Positions 23,321 to 34,085 are shown, counted from the stretch's first letter. The stretch is DNA of 64,000 bases from Bubalus kerabau (GCF_029407905.1 NC_073628.1:91322501-91386500); one strand, 5' to 3'. Program-made: numbers and translations. The notes: generated from the letters alone by a model not told the origin.

Positions 23321-24019
23321 ATTGAACAGACCCTGTCTTCTCAGAAGCATTTGTTTCTTAGAGGTGCAGCATCTTAGAGGCCTGAGGATTAGGGTAGTGA
23401 TTCTAAAGCAGACTGTGGCACGTACATCCCCGTGGGGCTCGTATCAAGCCAGTCACATCCCCTCAGCAGCTGCAGGGGCCCTTGTTTGTCTCTGGGGAAC
23501 ACTCAGCCGTCCTCTCCATAAACATTTTTCTCATTTCTCTTTGGAACTTCTATCACCACATGCCACTTCTCTTTTCCCTCTCAGCTGTTCTCCCACTCCT
23601 CGCCCTATTTGTTCTGTCTTCCTCCACCCCTTTCCACCACACACCATATGGCTCTTCCTCGCTTGCCCTGAGTTCAGGCTTGCTAGCCTCCACAAGTTTC
23701 CCCAGAGCAACCTGGGGCCTCTAGATCGGCTGACTACCCTCTCCTGCTAGCAGCCCCACTCTGAAGTTTATGTAAATGTCAATGCCATCCCTAAGGAGAC
23801 TCATGACACTGAGAGAGCTCACTTCTGGGAACTCACTTTGCCAGTTACCTTTGATGAGCCAAGAGAGGGTGGAGCAGGTGGTGATCTTCCAAACTCAACA
23901 AGGTCATGTGTCTCATCCTAGAATATTGAGAAGCTTGTAGGGCAGATACAGGAAAAGCCTTTGTTACTCATTTTTTTTTTTTCAACCTCCTCCAGGATCA
24001 ATCAAATGAGGCCGCCCCA
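23321..24019. other. Unassigned intergenic stretch
   Basis: The frame at 23322-23750 (142 codons) has a Ser/Leu/Pro-rich product with no recognised domain and a second frame over the same bases. I do not call it a gene. Confidence 0.45.
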
Positions 24020-24113
24020 GTGCAGTGGATCAAGCATGGACTCTAGAGTCACGTGCACACACGTTTGTGTCCCTGCTCTGCATCTTCCAAGTAGTAACTT
24101 ACATGTGTTTCTT

Positions 24114-24408
24114 TTTTTTTTTTAATTTTAATTTAATATTTAGTTAGCTAGTTATTTGGCTGCACTGGGTCTTCATTGTGGTGTGTGGGCTTCTCAGTGA
24201 AGTGGGTTCTCTTGTTGAAGAGCCTCGGCTTTAGGTGCATATCTTTAATAGCTGTGGTGTACAGGCTTATTTGCCCCACCGCTTCAAGTTGTGGTACACA
24301 GGCTTAATTGTCTCCACGGCATGTGGAATCTTCCCAGACCAGGGATTAAACCCCTTCCCCTGCACTGGAAGCATGGATTCTTAACCTCTGGACCACGAAG
24401 GAAGTGAT
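24114..24408 (-). mobile_element. CHR-type SINE
   Basis: Antisense copy: T-rich start, 'ttggctgcactgggtcttc', 'ccagaccagggattaaacc', 'ttcttaacctctggacca'. A perfect 13-bp target duplication (acatgtgtttctt) lies at 24101-24113 and 24409-24421. Confidence 0.93.
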
Positions 24409-24434
24409 ACATGTGTTTCTTAAATTCCCTAAAC

Positions 24435-24636
24435 CTTCCTATAGCTCAGATAGTAAAGAATCTGCTTGCAATGCAGGAGACCTGAGTTTGATTTCTGGGT
24501 CAGGAAGATTCTCTGGAGAAGGGAATGGCAATCCACTCCAGTATTCTTGCCTGGAGAATCACACGGACAGAGGAGCCTGGCGGGCTACAGTCCATGGGAT
24601 CGCAAAGAGTCGGACACGACTGAGCAACTAACAGTA
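24435..24636 (+). mobile_element. Bov-tA SINE
   Basis: Head 'aaccttcctatagctcag', body 'ccactccagtattcttgcc', tail 'cggacacgactgagcaac'. Confidence 0.92.
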
Positions 24637-24726
24637 CTACTAAAAGTTTCTTCATTTGTAAAACTGAGATTCCAATATCTATTACTCAGTGTTGTTAGTT
24701 GATACCATGTGTATCATGTATCGATG

Positions 24727-25265
24727 CATGACAAATCAGCTCAGAAGTTAGTGGCTTAAAACAGCAATATCTGGTAGTCTAGTGGGTTTTGCAGGTAAGG
24801 AACTTAAGTGGCCAAGCTGGGCTATTCTCACTTGAGGTCTCTCACAAGATTGCAGTCAGTCGATGGTCAGAGCTGGAGTCATTTTGGAGGCTTCCTTATT
24901 CACATGTCTGGTGCCAGGGCTGGGAAGACAATCAGCAGAGGGTCTGGAGCTTCTGGGGCTCCCCCAGCATCTCTTCCCACCACCAGGGCCCTCCCTACGT
25001 GGCCCTCCTGCACACCTGTATTTCTTACATGGAGATCAGGGCTCTAAAGGCACGTGTCCTGAGAGAGAAACAGGTGCATCTGTATCAGTTTTACTAATCT
25101 GGCCTTGAAAGTCACATAGCATCACTTCCCACTGCCTTCTCTTCACTAGAAGTGAGTGGCCACTGCCAACCATCATCAACAGGAGATGAATTAGACCCCT
25201 TTTCCTTTGGAAGGAGTGTCAGCAATTGTGGATATGCTTCAAAAAACACTACAGCATATGAAATG
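24727..25265. mobile_element. Ancient interspersed repeat remnant
   Basis: Reads like an old mammalian repeat with 'gacaaatcagctcagaagttagtggcttaaaacagc' near one end and 'gaaggagtgtcagcaattgtgg' near the other. Three overlapping frames at 24789-25108 run through it and are not considered genes. Family not resolved. Confidence 0.45.
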
Positions 25266-25670
25266 CCTGATCTTCAATAAATGGTGGCAAGTTTTATTTT
25301 GTTTTTATTAAAGTATAGTTGATTTACAGTATTTTGTTAATTTCAGGTATACAGCATAGTGATTTAGGGGGATTTTGTAGATTATATTCCATAATAGGTT
25401 ATTATAAGATATTATACATAATTCCTTATGCTACACAGTTAATCTATGTTGCTTATCTGTTTTATATGTAGTAGCCTGTATTTATTAATCCCATATTCCT
25501 AATTTGTCCCTCCCACCTTTCCATAACCAGAAATTTGTTTTCTATGTCTGTGAGACTGTTTCTGTTTTGCATGTACTTTCATTTGTATTCTTTTTTAGAT
25601 TCCATATATAAGTGATATTATACAGTATTTGTCTTCTCTGACTTATTTCACAAAGTACAATATTCTCTAA

Positions 25671-26007
25671 CCATCTCATCCTCTGACACCCTACTCCTGC
25701 CCTCAATCTTTCCCAAGATCACGGACTTTTCCAATAAGTAGACTATTCACATCAGGTGACCAAAATACTGGAGCTTCAGCTTCAGCATCAGTCCTTCCAA
25801 TGAGTATTCAGGGTTGATTTCCCTTAAGATTGTCTAGTTTGATCTCCATGCTGTCCAAAGGGCTCTCAGGAGTTTTATCCAGCACCACTGATGCAATAGA
25901 CCTAAATTTGGGCAAACTGCAGGAGATGGTGAGGGACAGAGAGGCCTGGCATGCTGCAGTCGATGGGGTAACAAAGAGTTAGACACAACTGGGCAACTGA
26001 ACACCAT
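25671..26007. mobile_element. BovB LINE with 5' inversion (twin-priming type)
   Basis: Left part to about 25894 is antisense BovB ('ccatctcatcctctgacacc' to 'ttttatccagcacca'); right part is the sense 3' end ('tgatgcaatagacc' to 'caactgggcaactgaac'). In BovB order they adjoin with roughly 13 bases lost. A perfect 12-bp target duplication (aatattctctaa) lies at 25659-25670 and 26008-26019. Confidence 0.92.
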
Positions 26008-26104
26008 AATATTCTCTAAGTCCATCCATGTTGTTGCAAATGGCAGTTTTTTTTTTTCTTATGGCTGAGCAATATTCTATTACATACACTTATATGTATA
26101 TACA

Positions 26105-27185
26105 TGAGAAACGTTGGGTTAGAAGAAGCACAACCTGGAATCAAGATTGCTGGGAGAAATATCAATAACCTCAGATATGCAAATGGCTAGTGGCTCAGTT
26201 GGTAAAGTGTCTGCCTACAATGCGGGAGACCTGGGTTCAATCTCTGGGTCGGGAAGATCTTCTGGAGAAGTAAATGGCAACCCACTCCAGTATTCTTGCC
26301 TGGAAAATCCCATGGATGGAGGAGCCTGGTAGGCTACAGTCCATGGGGTCGCAAAGAATCAGACATGACTGAGCAAATTCACTCACTCACTCACTCACTC
26401 ACTCATGCAGATGGCACCACCCTTATGGCAGAAAGTGAAGAGGAACTAAAAAGCCTCTTGATGAAAGTGAAAGAGGAGAGTGAAAAAGTTGGCTTAAAGC
26501 TCAACATTCAGAAAACGAAGATCATGGCATCTGGTCCCATCACTTCATGGGAAATAGATGGGGAAACAGTGGAAACAGTGTGAGATTTTATTTTGGGGGG
26601 CTCCAAAATCACTGCAGATGGTGATTGCAGCCATGAAATTAAAAGATGCTTACTCCTTGGGAGGAAAGTTATGACCAACCTAGATAGCATATTCAAAAGC
26701 AGAGACATTACTTTGCTAACAAAGGTTCGTCTAGTCAAGGCTATGGTTTTTCCAGTGGTCATGTATGGATGTAAGTTGGACTGTAAAGAAAGCTGAGCAC
26801 TGAAAAATTGATGCTTTTGAACTGTGGTGTTGGAGAAGACTCTTGAGAGTCCCTTGGACTGCAAGGAAATCCAACCAGTCCATTCTAAAGGAAATCAGTC
26901 CTGGGTGTTCATTGGAAGGACTGATGTTGAAGATGAAACTCCAATACTTTGGCCACCTCATGCAAAGAGTTGACTCATTGGAAAAGACTCTGATGCTGGG
27001 AGGGATTTGGGGCAGGAGGAGAAGGGGACGACAGAGGATGAGATGGCTGGATGGCATCACCGACTCGATGGACATGAGTTTGAGTGAACTCTGGGAGTTG
27101 GTGATGGACAGGGAGGCCTGGCGTGCTGCAATTCATGGGGTTGCAAAGAGTCGGACACGACTGAGCGACTGAACTGAACTGACTG
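26105..27185 (+). mobile_element. BovB LINE, 5'-truncated, split by Bov-tA
   Basis: Sense BovB from 'agaagcacaacctggaatc' through the end of the reverse transcriptase to the GAACTGAACTGACTG tail. A perfect 13-bp target duplication (atatgtatataca) lies at 26092-26104 and 27186-27198. The catalytic YADD box is disrupted: after the SINE the frame reads A-D-G instead of A-D-D. Open pieces at 26296-26583, 26593-26796 and 26843-27172 are disconnected relics. Confidence 0.93.
26188..26404 (+). mobile_element. Bov-tA SINE inside BovB, with an (ACTC)n tail
   Basis: Head 'tagtggctcagttggtaaag', tail 'gactgagcaaattc' followed by about seven ACTC units. Target duplication atgca[a/g]atggc at 26177-26187 and 26405-26415, within the reverse transcriptase catalytic box of the host BovB. 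Confidence 0.93.
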
Positions 27186-27364
27186 ATATGTATATACACA
27201 AATACTCACACATATATACATACACATACACACACATTTCATCTTAAGTCAGTCGTCTGTTGTTGGGTACTTGGGTTGTTTCCATGTCTCGGTTATTGTA
27301 AATAGTGATGCTATGAATATCGGGGTGCACATGTCATTTCAATTAGATCTTTCATTTTTTCTGG

Positions 27365-27402
27365 ATATGTACCTGGGAGTGTGATTGCTCCCAGGTACAT
27401 AT
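27365..27402. repeat. Perfect 15-bp inverted repeat (hairpin) inside the L1
   Basis: Arms 27365-27379 (atatgtacctgggag) and 27388-27402 are exact reverse complements around an 8-base loop (tgtgattg). Other L1 copies in this window (for example 42062-42106 and 21890-21920) have a different sequence where the second arm lies. Confidence 0.97.
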
Positions 27403-27850
27403 GGTATCTCTATTTTTAGTTTTCTAAAGAACATCCATACTGTTCTCCATGGTGGCCACACCAGTTACATTCCCTCCAACAGTAGGAGGGTTCCCTTTTC
27501 TCCACAACCTCTGCAGCATTTAATATGTACAGACTGTCTGATGATCGCCACCGTGACTGGTGTGAGGAGATACATCACTGTGGTTTTGGTTTGCATCTCT
27601 CTATTATGTAGTGATGCTGAGCATCTTTTCATGTGTCTGTTGGCCATCATAGTTCTTCTTTGGAAAAATGTCTACCAAGGTCTTGTGCCCATTTTGTGAT
27701 TGGATCCCTTGTTTTTTTTGATAATGAGATGCATGAGCTGTTTGTATATTTTGGATATATTTGTCACAGCTTTTGTAAATATTAACTCCTATTATAGGGT
27801 TGTATTTTTGCTTTATTAATACTGATGGCTTCCTTTGCCTTTTCATCTTA

Positions 27851-28542
27851 CTTACCTTCCTCTATGAATTTAGGAAAAGCAGTTAACCACTGTGGTTTCG
27901 AGGGGGTGTTTTTAGGTGGCAGCATATCTGTGTAGACTGTGTGTGTTCAGTGTCTTTGGTGCAAGGGCTGGTTTCAGTGCGGATGCCAGCCACATCCTTC
28001 CTCAGGATGTGCTGGCTGTTATGTCCTTTGTACAAGGTATGATTGGTGTGGGGGCATCTAAAACCTGTGCACAGTGAGAGAGGAATCCCTCCCTGCTCTG
28101 TAGCATCACTGTCCTGTCAGGGGCAGAGCTGCTCCCCAGTTGTTGATGTAGAACCAGAGGGTCAGGCTTAATCAGGCTCTGTTTCCCTTGAGCATGTGCC
28201 TTCTCCAAAGGTAGTAGTTGCTGAAGCAAGTCAAGCTCATGCACTCACAGAGGACCTGTATTAAGCGTTCATGGTTCTGCTAAGAAGTAGCCCAAGGGTG
28301 TGTGCTTTCTCCTGTGGTGTTAGTCCTAGATCTAGTGCGAGGCTGTGGTGTGGAGTAGGCTGGGGGTGGGGGGCAGGCAGGGCATTGTGGCTTCAGGAAT
28401 TGGGGTGGGGTGCCACCGGTGCAAGGCTCTCTCCATCCTGGGGGCTTGCAAACTAGCACAAGTGCACACTTCATGAGCAGAGTCTAGGTTCTCCAGCCAT
28501 TCTGCCTGTCCCAGCAGTTCTAGCAACCATGGGGGCTTGTCT
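27851..28542. other. Unassigned GC-richer stretch
   Basis: Several overlapping short frames on both strands (28002-28568) without recognisable domains. No element is identified. Confidence 0.4.
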
Positions 28543-28755
28543 CCCACTTTGTGTCCAATTCTTTGCAACCTGGTGAACTGTAGCCTGCCAGGACTCCACT
28601 ATCCATGGGATTCTCCAGGCAAGAATACTGGACTGGGTTGCCATGTCCTCCTCCAGGGGATCTTCCCAACCCAAGGATCAACCCTTATGTTCAAGTCTTA
28701 TGTTTCCTGCATTGGCAGGTGGGTTCTTAACTAGTAGCACCACCTGGGAAGCCCA
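28543..28755 (-). mobile_element. Bov-tA SINE
   Basis: Antisense copy from 'cccactttgtgtccaattc' to 'agcaccacctgggaagccc'. A small internal duplication ('cttatgttcaagtcttatg') lies in the tRNA-BovA linker. Confidence 0.9.
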
Positions 28756-28803
28756 ATCAGCTGAGAACATCTTTTTCTTTTCCTGGATAGAACCGTTATT
28801 ATT

Positions 28804-29061
28804 TCAGAAATAAGCATCCTGAAGTAAGGTAGTTAAAACAGTTATTTCTGGATTACTATAATAAATATTTGTCAATTCACCAGCTATCTCAATAAACATA
28901 TGCATTTCATTCATAAGAACTTCCAAAAGTAATTCTTCTGGGTCAAATAAATTTACAAATGGTGCAAGATCATGGTCTATGGAAAAGGAAGATTCTGCTG
29001 GGGGAAACTCTAATGAAGCATTTTCTTTATTATATTTTTGATAGCTGACAACCTTTAACTT
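28804..29061 (-). pseudogene. Unassigned 85-codon minus-strand open frame outside repeats
   Basis: I do not recognise this gene. The frame runs from the edge of the SINE pair at 29062 down to a TGA stop at 28804. The product is acidic and hydrophobic, with a Phe-Pro-Pro-Ala-Glu stretch, an EELLLEVLMNEM segment that could form a helix, and a C-terminal LLQDAYF. Unlike the neighbouring frames it does not match any SINE, L1, L2 or BovB that I know. The insertion of the SINE pair separates it from upstream sequence; on the other side of the SINEs the frame would meet an ATG (with a TAG shortly before it) about five codons upstream. It could be a fragment of a processed pseudogene or an old transposon gene, or a chance frame. 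Confidence 0.35.
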
Positions 29062-29393
29062 TGGGCTTCCCTGGTAGTTCAGCTGGTAAAGAATCCGCAT
29101 GTAAAGCAGGAGACCCTGGTTCAGTTCCTGGGTTGAGAAGATCCCCTGGAGAAGGGATCAGCTACCCACTGCAGTATTTTTGGGCTTCCCGGGTGGCTCA
29201 GATGATAAAGAATTCACCTTCAATGCAGGAGACTTGGATTCAATCCCTGGGTTGGGAAGATGCCCTGGAGGAGGGATGGAACCCACTTCAGTACTCTTGC
29301 CTGGAGAATCCCCATGGACAGACAAGCCTGGTGGACTACAGTCCATGAGGTTGCAAAGGGTCGGACAGGACAGAGTGACTAAGCACAGCATAG
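29062..29393 (+). mobile_element. Two Bov-tA SINEs in tandem under one target duplication
   Basis: First unit 29063 to about 29180 stops at 'ccactgcagtattttt'; the second starts at once with 'gggcttcccgggtggctcag' and is complete to 'gactaagcacagcatag'. An imperfect 13-bp duplication (caacctt[ta/cg]actt) flanks the pair at 29049-29061 and 29394-29406, as if one insertion carried both, or the second landed exactly in the first with loss of its tail. Confidence 0.85.
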
Positions 29394-29406
29394 CAACCTT
29401 CGACTT

Positions 29407-30164
29407 CATTTTCCCCTACTTTGGTTAATATAATTGGAGAGGTAAGGTATCTGAAGGAGCAGATGGAACAGAACAAAAGAATTCAAGAGGTTCTCAAACC
29501 CAGAAAAAGAAAGGCCAGCCTGTCACAGACACAGAGAGAGCCGAGGAAGCAAAGGCCACGCACAGACAGTCAGGCAGTGGGGGGCTGGCACAGAAGGCCT
29601 GCAAACAATCTGTAATAATAGATTGTAATAATTGTAAAAATTGTAATAATAATTCAGGGGCTTCCCCACAACCTTTCCTCCAGGGTGTGGAAGCCGCCCA
29701 CTCTGTGTTGACTAGTGTTCTGAGAATTTGTTGGGTAACTGACAAGGAAGACAACATTGTGCTGGGACCAAGGAAAATCTTGTCATCAGTCTTACTGGCC
29801 AGGCCATGGGTGGGGTACTAAGAGGGTGGACCACAGTTCTGTCCCAGGCCACAAAAACATGGCCTGTCCTAGACCTTCCACCCAGGCCCACAGGTCTTCT
29901 CACAAGAAAAAAATGACCTGGGTTCTCCCACAAGGTTCGTGAGCACTTGCACAGCATCTCTTCCAGTGTGCCATCCTTAGAGCTACACCCCACGTCCTCC
30001 AGTAGCTCCTTTGGGTGCCTTCTGAGATTCCATAGGTTTCCAAGGTCCCATCTTCATTTGTTCCTCTCATTTTCTATCATCTCAACTCGCAAAGCACTTG
30101 CATCTCTCCTACTATGGAATGGCCTTCAAAGTATTCCCAATTTGCTCTCTTCAAAGTCAGTCAT
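29407..30164. other. Unassigned stretch, possibly an old LTR or retroviral remnant
   Basis: GC-richer than its surroundings, with a short AT island (29620-29655). The plus frame at 29421-29615 encodes a Lys/Arg/Gln-rich peptide without a recognised domain. Text such as 'gaagacaacattgtgctggg' suggests an interspersed element, but I cannot name it. Confidence 0.3.
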
Positions 30165-30290
30165 TCAAAAAATATTTATGAAGCCTATACTATGTGCCAG
30201 ACACAGTAGAAGGCATTGAGGATCCAACAGAGAACAAGAGAAGCAAGCTTTCTGGATTCCCTGAGCTGATATTCTAGGAGGCTTTCACAA
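30165..30290 (-). mobile_element. L2 3' end fragment (antisense)
   Basis: 'aaaatatttatgaagcctatactatgtgccagacac', then 'gaggatccaacagagaacaag': antisense L2 end. Confidence 0.6.
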
Positions 30291-31125
30291 AAGAAGAGGA
30301 TGGATTTAGATGAAAGGGATACAGAAAGGACTTACCCAAAATGATGTCAGTGATTTGCCCTTTCACATCTGATTGAAGGGGCAGCCTGTCAGGGTGGGTG
30401 AGGCACAGTGGAAGTGAGACCCTGTCCCTGACATTGAGCAACGTCCTGGGGCAAATCTTGATTTAATGACTCAAGACTTTCAGGAGTCACCTGTATAGCC
30501 TGGGAATTCACCTGCACAAACCTCATCCCAGGCAGGAATGTGGTCTGTGCGAGGCTTGTATCACCATCACCTGCCTAGAATCTCTAAGCTGAGGCCTGAG
30601 GGGAAGGGAAAGTTGCCAAATCTCCCCTCGATACTTCCTTTTCCTTCAACCTCTTCCATTTTTGCAATAACAATCCCATGGGCCTTTGCAGGTTCTATCT
30701 ACATACACCTCTGGAAGAAGGTGCTCTGTTCGCATCATATGAAATACATTGCAGGGGGTCAGTCCAGCATTAATTCACATTGAAAATTTGCAGGGTAGGA
30801 GAAATTAAATAATTTAATCAGTAAGTAGGCAAACTATGAATGTTGTGTGCAAAAACGATATTAGGAAACAATGAGAATTTCAGATGAATTTCAAAGTTAA
30901 AGACATAAGAGGTCAAATAAACTTCAGCTTTTTGGTTGCAGGTTTAGGATTTACTTCCCAATCCTGTAGGGGGTTTGGACTTCCTCCCCTCAGTCCTACA
31001 TTGTGGACTGGTTTGAAAAGCTCTACTATGAGGCCGCCCTCTGAGGCTCCTTGACCTTTGGGATAGCTTCTCCCAAACCTGCTCCAAGCAGAAAGGCAAA
31101 TGTGGACAGCAGCTTCATTCAGCGG
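30291..31125. other. Unassigned intergenic stretch
   Basis: No recognised element or gene; short frames only. Confidence 0.5.
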
Positions 31126-31141
31126 CAAGCAGGCTCTTTTG

Positions 31142-31430
31142 TCTTTTTAGCATTTATTTATGTATTTATGGCTGCACTGAGTCTTCCTTGGCGTGCACAG
31201 GGTTTCTCTAGTTGCAGTAAGTGAGGGCTACTCTTCACTGTGGTGAGCTAGCTTCTCGTGGCAGTGGCTTCTCTTGTGGAGCACAAGCTCTAGCGGGCCC
31301 AGGTTCAGTAGTTGGGCACACAGGCTTAACCACTTTGGTAGCATGTGGGATCTTCTCAGACCAGGGATCAAACCCATGTCCCCTGCATTGGCAGATAGAT
31401 TCTTAAGCCACTGGACCACTGGGGAAGCCC
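31142..31430 (-). mobile_element. CHR-type SINE
   Basis: Antisense copy: 'ttatggctgcactgagtcttcc', 'gaccagggatcaaaccc', 'attcttaagccactggaccact'. An imperfect duplication (agcaggctcttttgt / agcaggcttttgt) flanks it. Confidence 0.9.
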
Positions 31431-31719
31431 AGCAGGCTTTTGTAACAGCAAACCCAACCAGATGTGGTTCCGAGCAACAGGACAAATTATTCTCTCACCA
31501 TCAGACTTTCTAAAGCAGAGAAGTCCCAAGGTTACATGAATGAGCAGCTTCAAGATGTTACCAAAAACCCACGTTCCTTTCATTTTCTCTCTACCAGCTT
31601 GTAGGTATTTCTGCTCATGGTATCCAGATAACTGCTACACTTTCAAGCTCTATAAACTCACACAGTGACATGAGGAGGCATGAAAAGAGGGAGCTTACAT
31701 TCCCCTCAACTTCTTTTCA

Positions 31720-31965
31720 GTGTGGTTGCACAGCTCTTCATTGTGGCACACAGGGTTTCTCTGGTTGCAGGGTGCAGGGCTTGTCGACGGGCCTGAGCTT
31801 CTCTTGTTGGGGTACGAGGGCTTCTCTTGATGCAGAGCAGGTGTTCTAGAGTGTGTGGGCTCAGGAGTTGCTATGTGGGATTTTAGCTCCCTGACCAGGG
31901 ATCAAACTCCCATCCCCTGAATTGAAAGGCAGATTCTTAACCCCTGGACCCACCAGGGAAGTTCC
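31720..31965 (-). mobile_element. CHR-type SINE
   Basis: Antisense copy: 'gtggcacacagggtttctc', 'gaccagggatcaaactccc', 'cttaacccctggacccaccaggg'. Confidence 0.88.
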
Positions 31966-32654
31966 TTGCATCCCTTTTACAAAACAAGAAAAACTTTCCC
32001 TGTAGGGAAAGTTGTAGCAGATTTCCTCAGTTTAGCAGATTTCACTTCACATCACATTGGATGGAGCACAAAATTAAAGACAAAAGGAATGGGATTACTA
32101 TGATTGGATTATCTAATCCATATTCTCTCCCCTCCTATGGCTAGGCAGGGCCCTGTCTTCCCCTGAAAAGTGTGGGCACCAATACCTGAACCAAATCAGG
32201 AGGCAAGGCAGAGCACAGCTAGCTGGCGGGTGCCAGCAGAGGGGTAGCCAACAGTGTGGGTAACTCAGCACTCCCATCTTCCCTCATCCCCCTTTGCAGA
32301 TAGCCCTGAGGGGAAAGTGAGTGATTAATTGGGGGAAAATAAATGTCAAGCGGCTTTCTATTCCTGAGATGAAAGAGTTTCATTACATTTGGAATTTAAT
32401 CATACAATTTAAGCAACACTTCATCAGGCAAGTCCATCAGGCTGCTTTCCAAACTTAGAAAGTTTTGTCAACTTGGAAGAAAGGAAAAAGCCAAGGTGAG
32501 TGGAAGCCTGACCTCTCTCCATGGAGCAGATTATGGAAGTGTCTACCTACTGAGGGTCTTTGGCACTTGCATGGATGACAGAGTCATTCAGAATTACAAT
32601 CAGAAGCATAGTACATGAAAGCTGGATTTACTGGTCATCTACTCTCCTATATAG
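31966..32654. other. Unassigned stretch
   Basis: A 13-base inverted repeat ('aactttccctgta' / 'tagggaaagtt') lies at about 31991-32013. Nothing else is recognised. Confidence 0.45.
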
Positions 32655-32863
32655 GGCTTCTGTGGTGGCTCAGTGGTAAAGGATCTACCTGCAATGCCAA
32701 AGACCCAGGTTCAATCCCTGGGTTGGGAAGATCCCCTGGAGAAGAAATGGCAACCCATTCCAGTATTGTTGCCTGGAGAATTCCATGGACAGAGGAGCCT
32801 GGTGGGCTACACAGTTCATGGGATTGCAAAGAGTCGGACACAACTGAGTGATTGAGCACTCAC
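32655..32863 (+). mobile_element. Bov-tA SINE
   Basis: Head 'gggcttctgtggtggctcag', body 'ccattccagtattgttgcc', tail 'cacaactgagtgattgagcac'. Confidence 0.93.
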
Positions 32864-32879
32864 TCTCAATCAAAGTGAG

Positions 32880-33000
32880 AGTTACACATCTCATTGCACA
32901 GATAAGCCAGTGGAAGAGCAGACAGGGAAAGGGCTTGCCCAAGGTCAGACAGTGAAGTGTCAGAGGCAAGAAGGGAGCCTGGTATGTGGCCCACCTGTTT
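32880..33000 (-). mobile_element. MIR SINE fragment (antisense)
   Basis: 'cattgcacagataagccagtgg', 'gggcttgcccaaggtcagacag' and 'gaagtgtcagaggc' match the reverse of the MIR 3' half. Confidence 0.65.
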
Positions 33001-33869
33001 TCACAAAATCTCTTAGCTCCCACTCAGGCCAACTTGACCAATGAGCCTTCTTACAATTCAATAAATACTTGCAAATAACCAGAGTCCCATGGTACCACAC
33101 ACCATAAGAATAGAAGGACAAGAGGGAGTGATAGCAAGAAGGGAACTGAAGGTGGCCTTCCTGAAGTACAAACCTTCCTCCAAACATACAGCAAGTGGGC
33201 ATATCTCATCTCAGTTTGAATAAAACCGGAGTCAGTTCATCTTCTGTAGCTCCTATGGATAAGATGCGGGACACTAGAGGAAGAAAAGTAATAAAAAGAG
33301 CATTTATGATGCTGTTAAAATTAGATGTGATGCCAGATTGTGACAGATGAATGTGGGTTTAAGTAGGAGAAAGAGAAAAGGCCTTTGTTCCTGGCTCACA
33401 CGCTCCACTGACATAGACAGAGCTGCCGGGATATCACTCACGCTCTCGGAACTTCCTTTTAGAGATCCTACCTTGCATCAAATTAAGTATATTAAGATGC
33501 ACCCTTATCACACACTAAACAATTGATATATAACTCTGTTTCAGTTAAGTTCTATTGAAGTTGACTAATTGAAAGAAACATTTTGTAGGCATTTACTTGA
33601 ACATTCCTTCCCTTTTTTTCAATATAACAGTTTTCATGTTTCAAAGGTATGTTTTTTTCCATGCCTCATGTCTCAAATAGTTTAATAGAACTTTGAAAAC
33701 TTCTAAGCACTAGGCTCTAGACTTATAGCATCAGATGGATGAAATGTGAAACTGCGGCTCTTTAGACCCCTGACCTCCACGCGACAGCTGGTGGTACCTG
33801 AGCTGGGGGAGGCAGCGGTTGTGCTCATTACTGACCTCAGTGCTCTGTGTAATAGGATTAATTCTCATC
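33001..33869. other. Unassigned intergenic stretch
   Basis: No element or gene is recognised. Confidence 0.5.
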
Positions 33870-34085
33870 TGTGTAGTACCTCGGGCCTCATTCAGATCTT
33901 TCATGTATTTTATTTCACTTTTTCCTCTTCAACAGCCTAGTGTATGGACACTAAATTAATTCTACTGATCAGGAAACTTTGGTTCAAAGGCGTTAACTTG
34001 TTCAGCATCATACTACTAGTATGTGAAGGAACCCAGATTCAAAGAGAGGTCTTAACACTCAACTGTGTGCCTTGAGTCACAGTTT
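33870..34085 (-). mobile_element. MIR SINE (antisense)
   Basis: 'catgtattttatttcactttttcctcttcaacagcc', 'gatcaggaaactttggttcaaagg', 'acccagattcaaag': reverse MIR, almost full length. Confidence 0.8.

Larger units (their letters stand above)
24020..24710 (+). mobile_element. MIR SINE split by CHR and Bov-tA
   Basis: MIR text outside the insertions: 'cagtgcagtggatcaagcatggactctagag', 'gtccctgctctgcatcttcc', 'gtttcttcatttgtaaaactgag'. The two insertions are described separately. Confidence 0.75.
25285..27850 (-). mobile_element. L1 (antisense), split by two BovBs
   Basis: Antisense L1 3' UTR ('ttattaaagtatagttgatttacag', 'ttataggttattataagatatt') to ORF2 ('ggagggttcccttttctcc', 'gtgaggagatacatcactgtgg', 'gcatcttttcatgtgtctgttggcc'). 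Interrupted by BovBs at 25671-26007 and 26105-27185. ORF2 relics only. Confidence 0.9.

Noticed and set aside
23322..23750. 142-codon plus-strand frame
   Set aside because: Ser/Leu/Pro-rich product, a second frame over the same bases, no domain; a chance frame in C/T-rich DNA is more likely.
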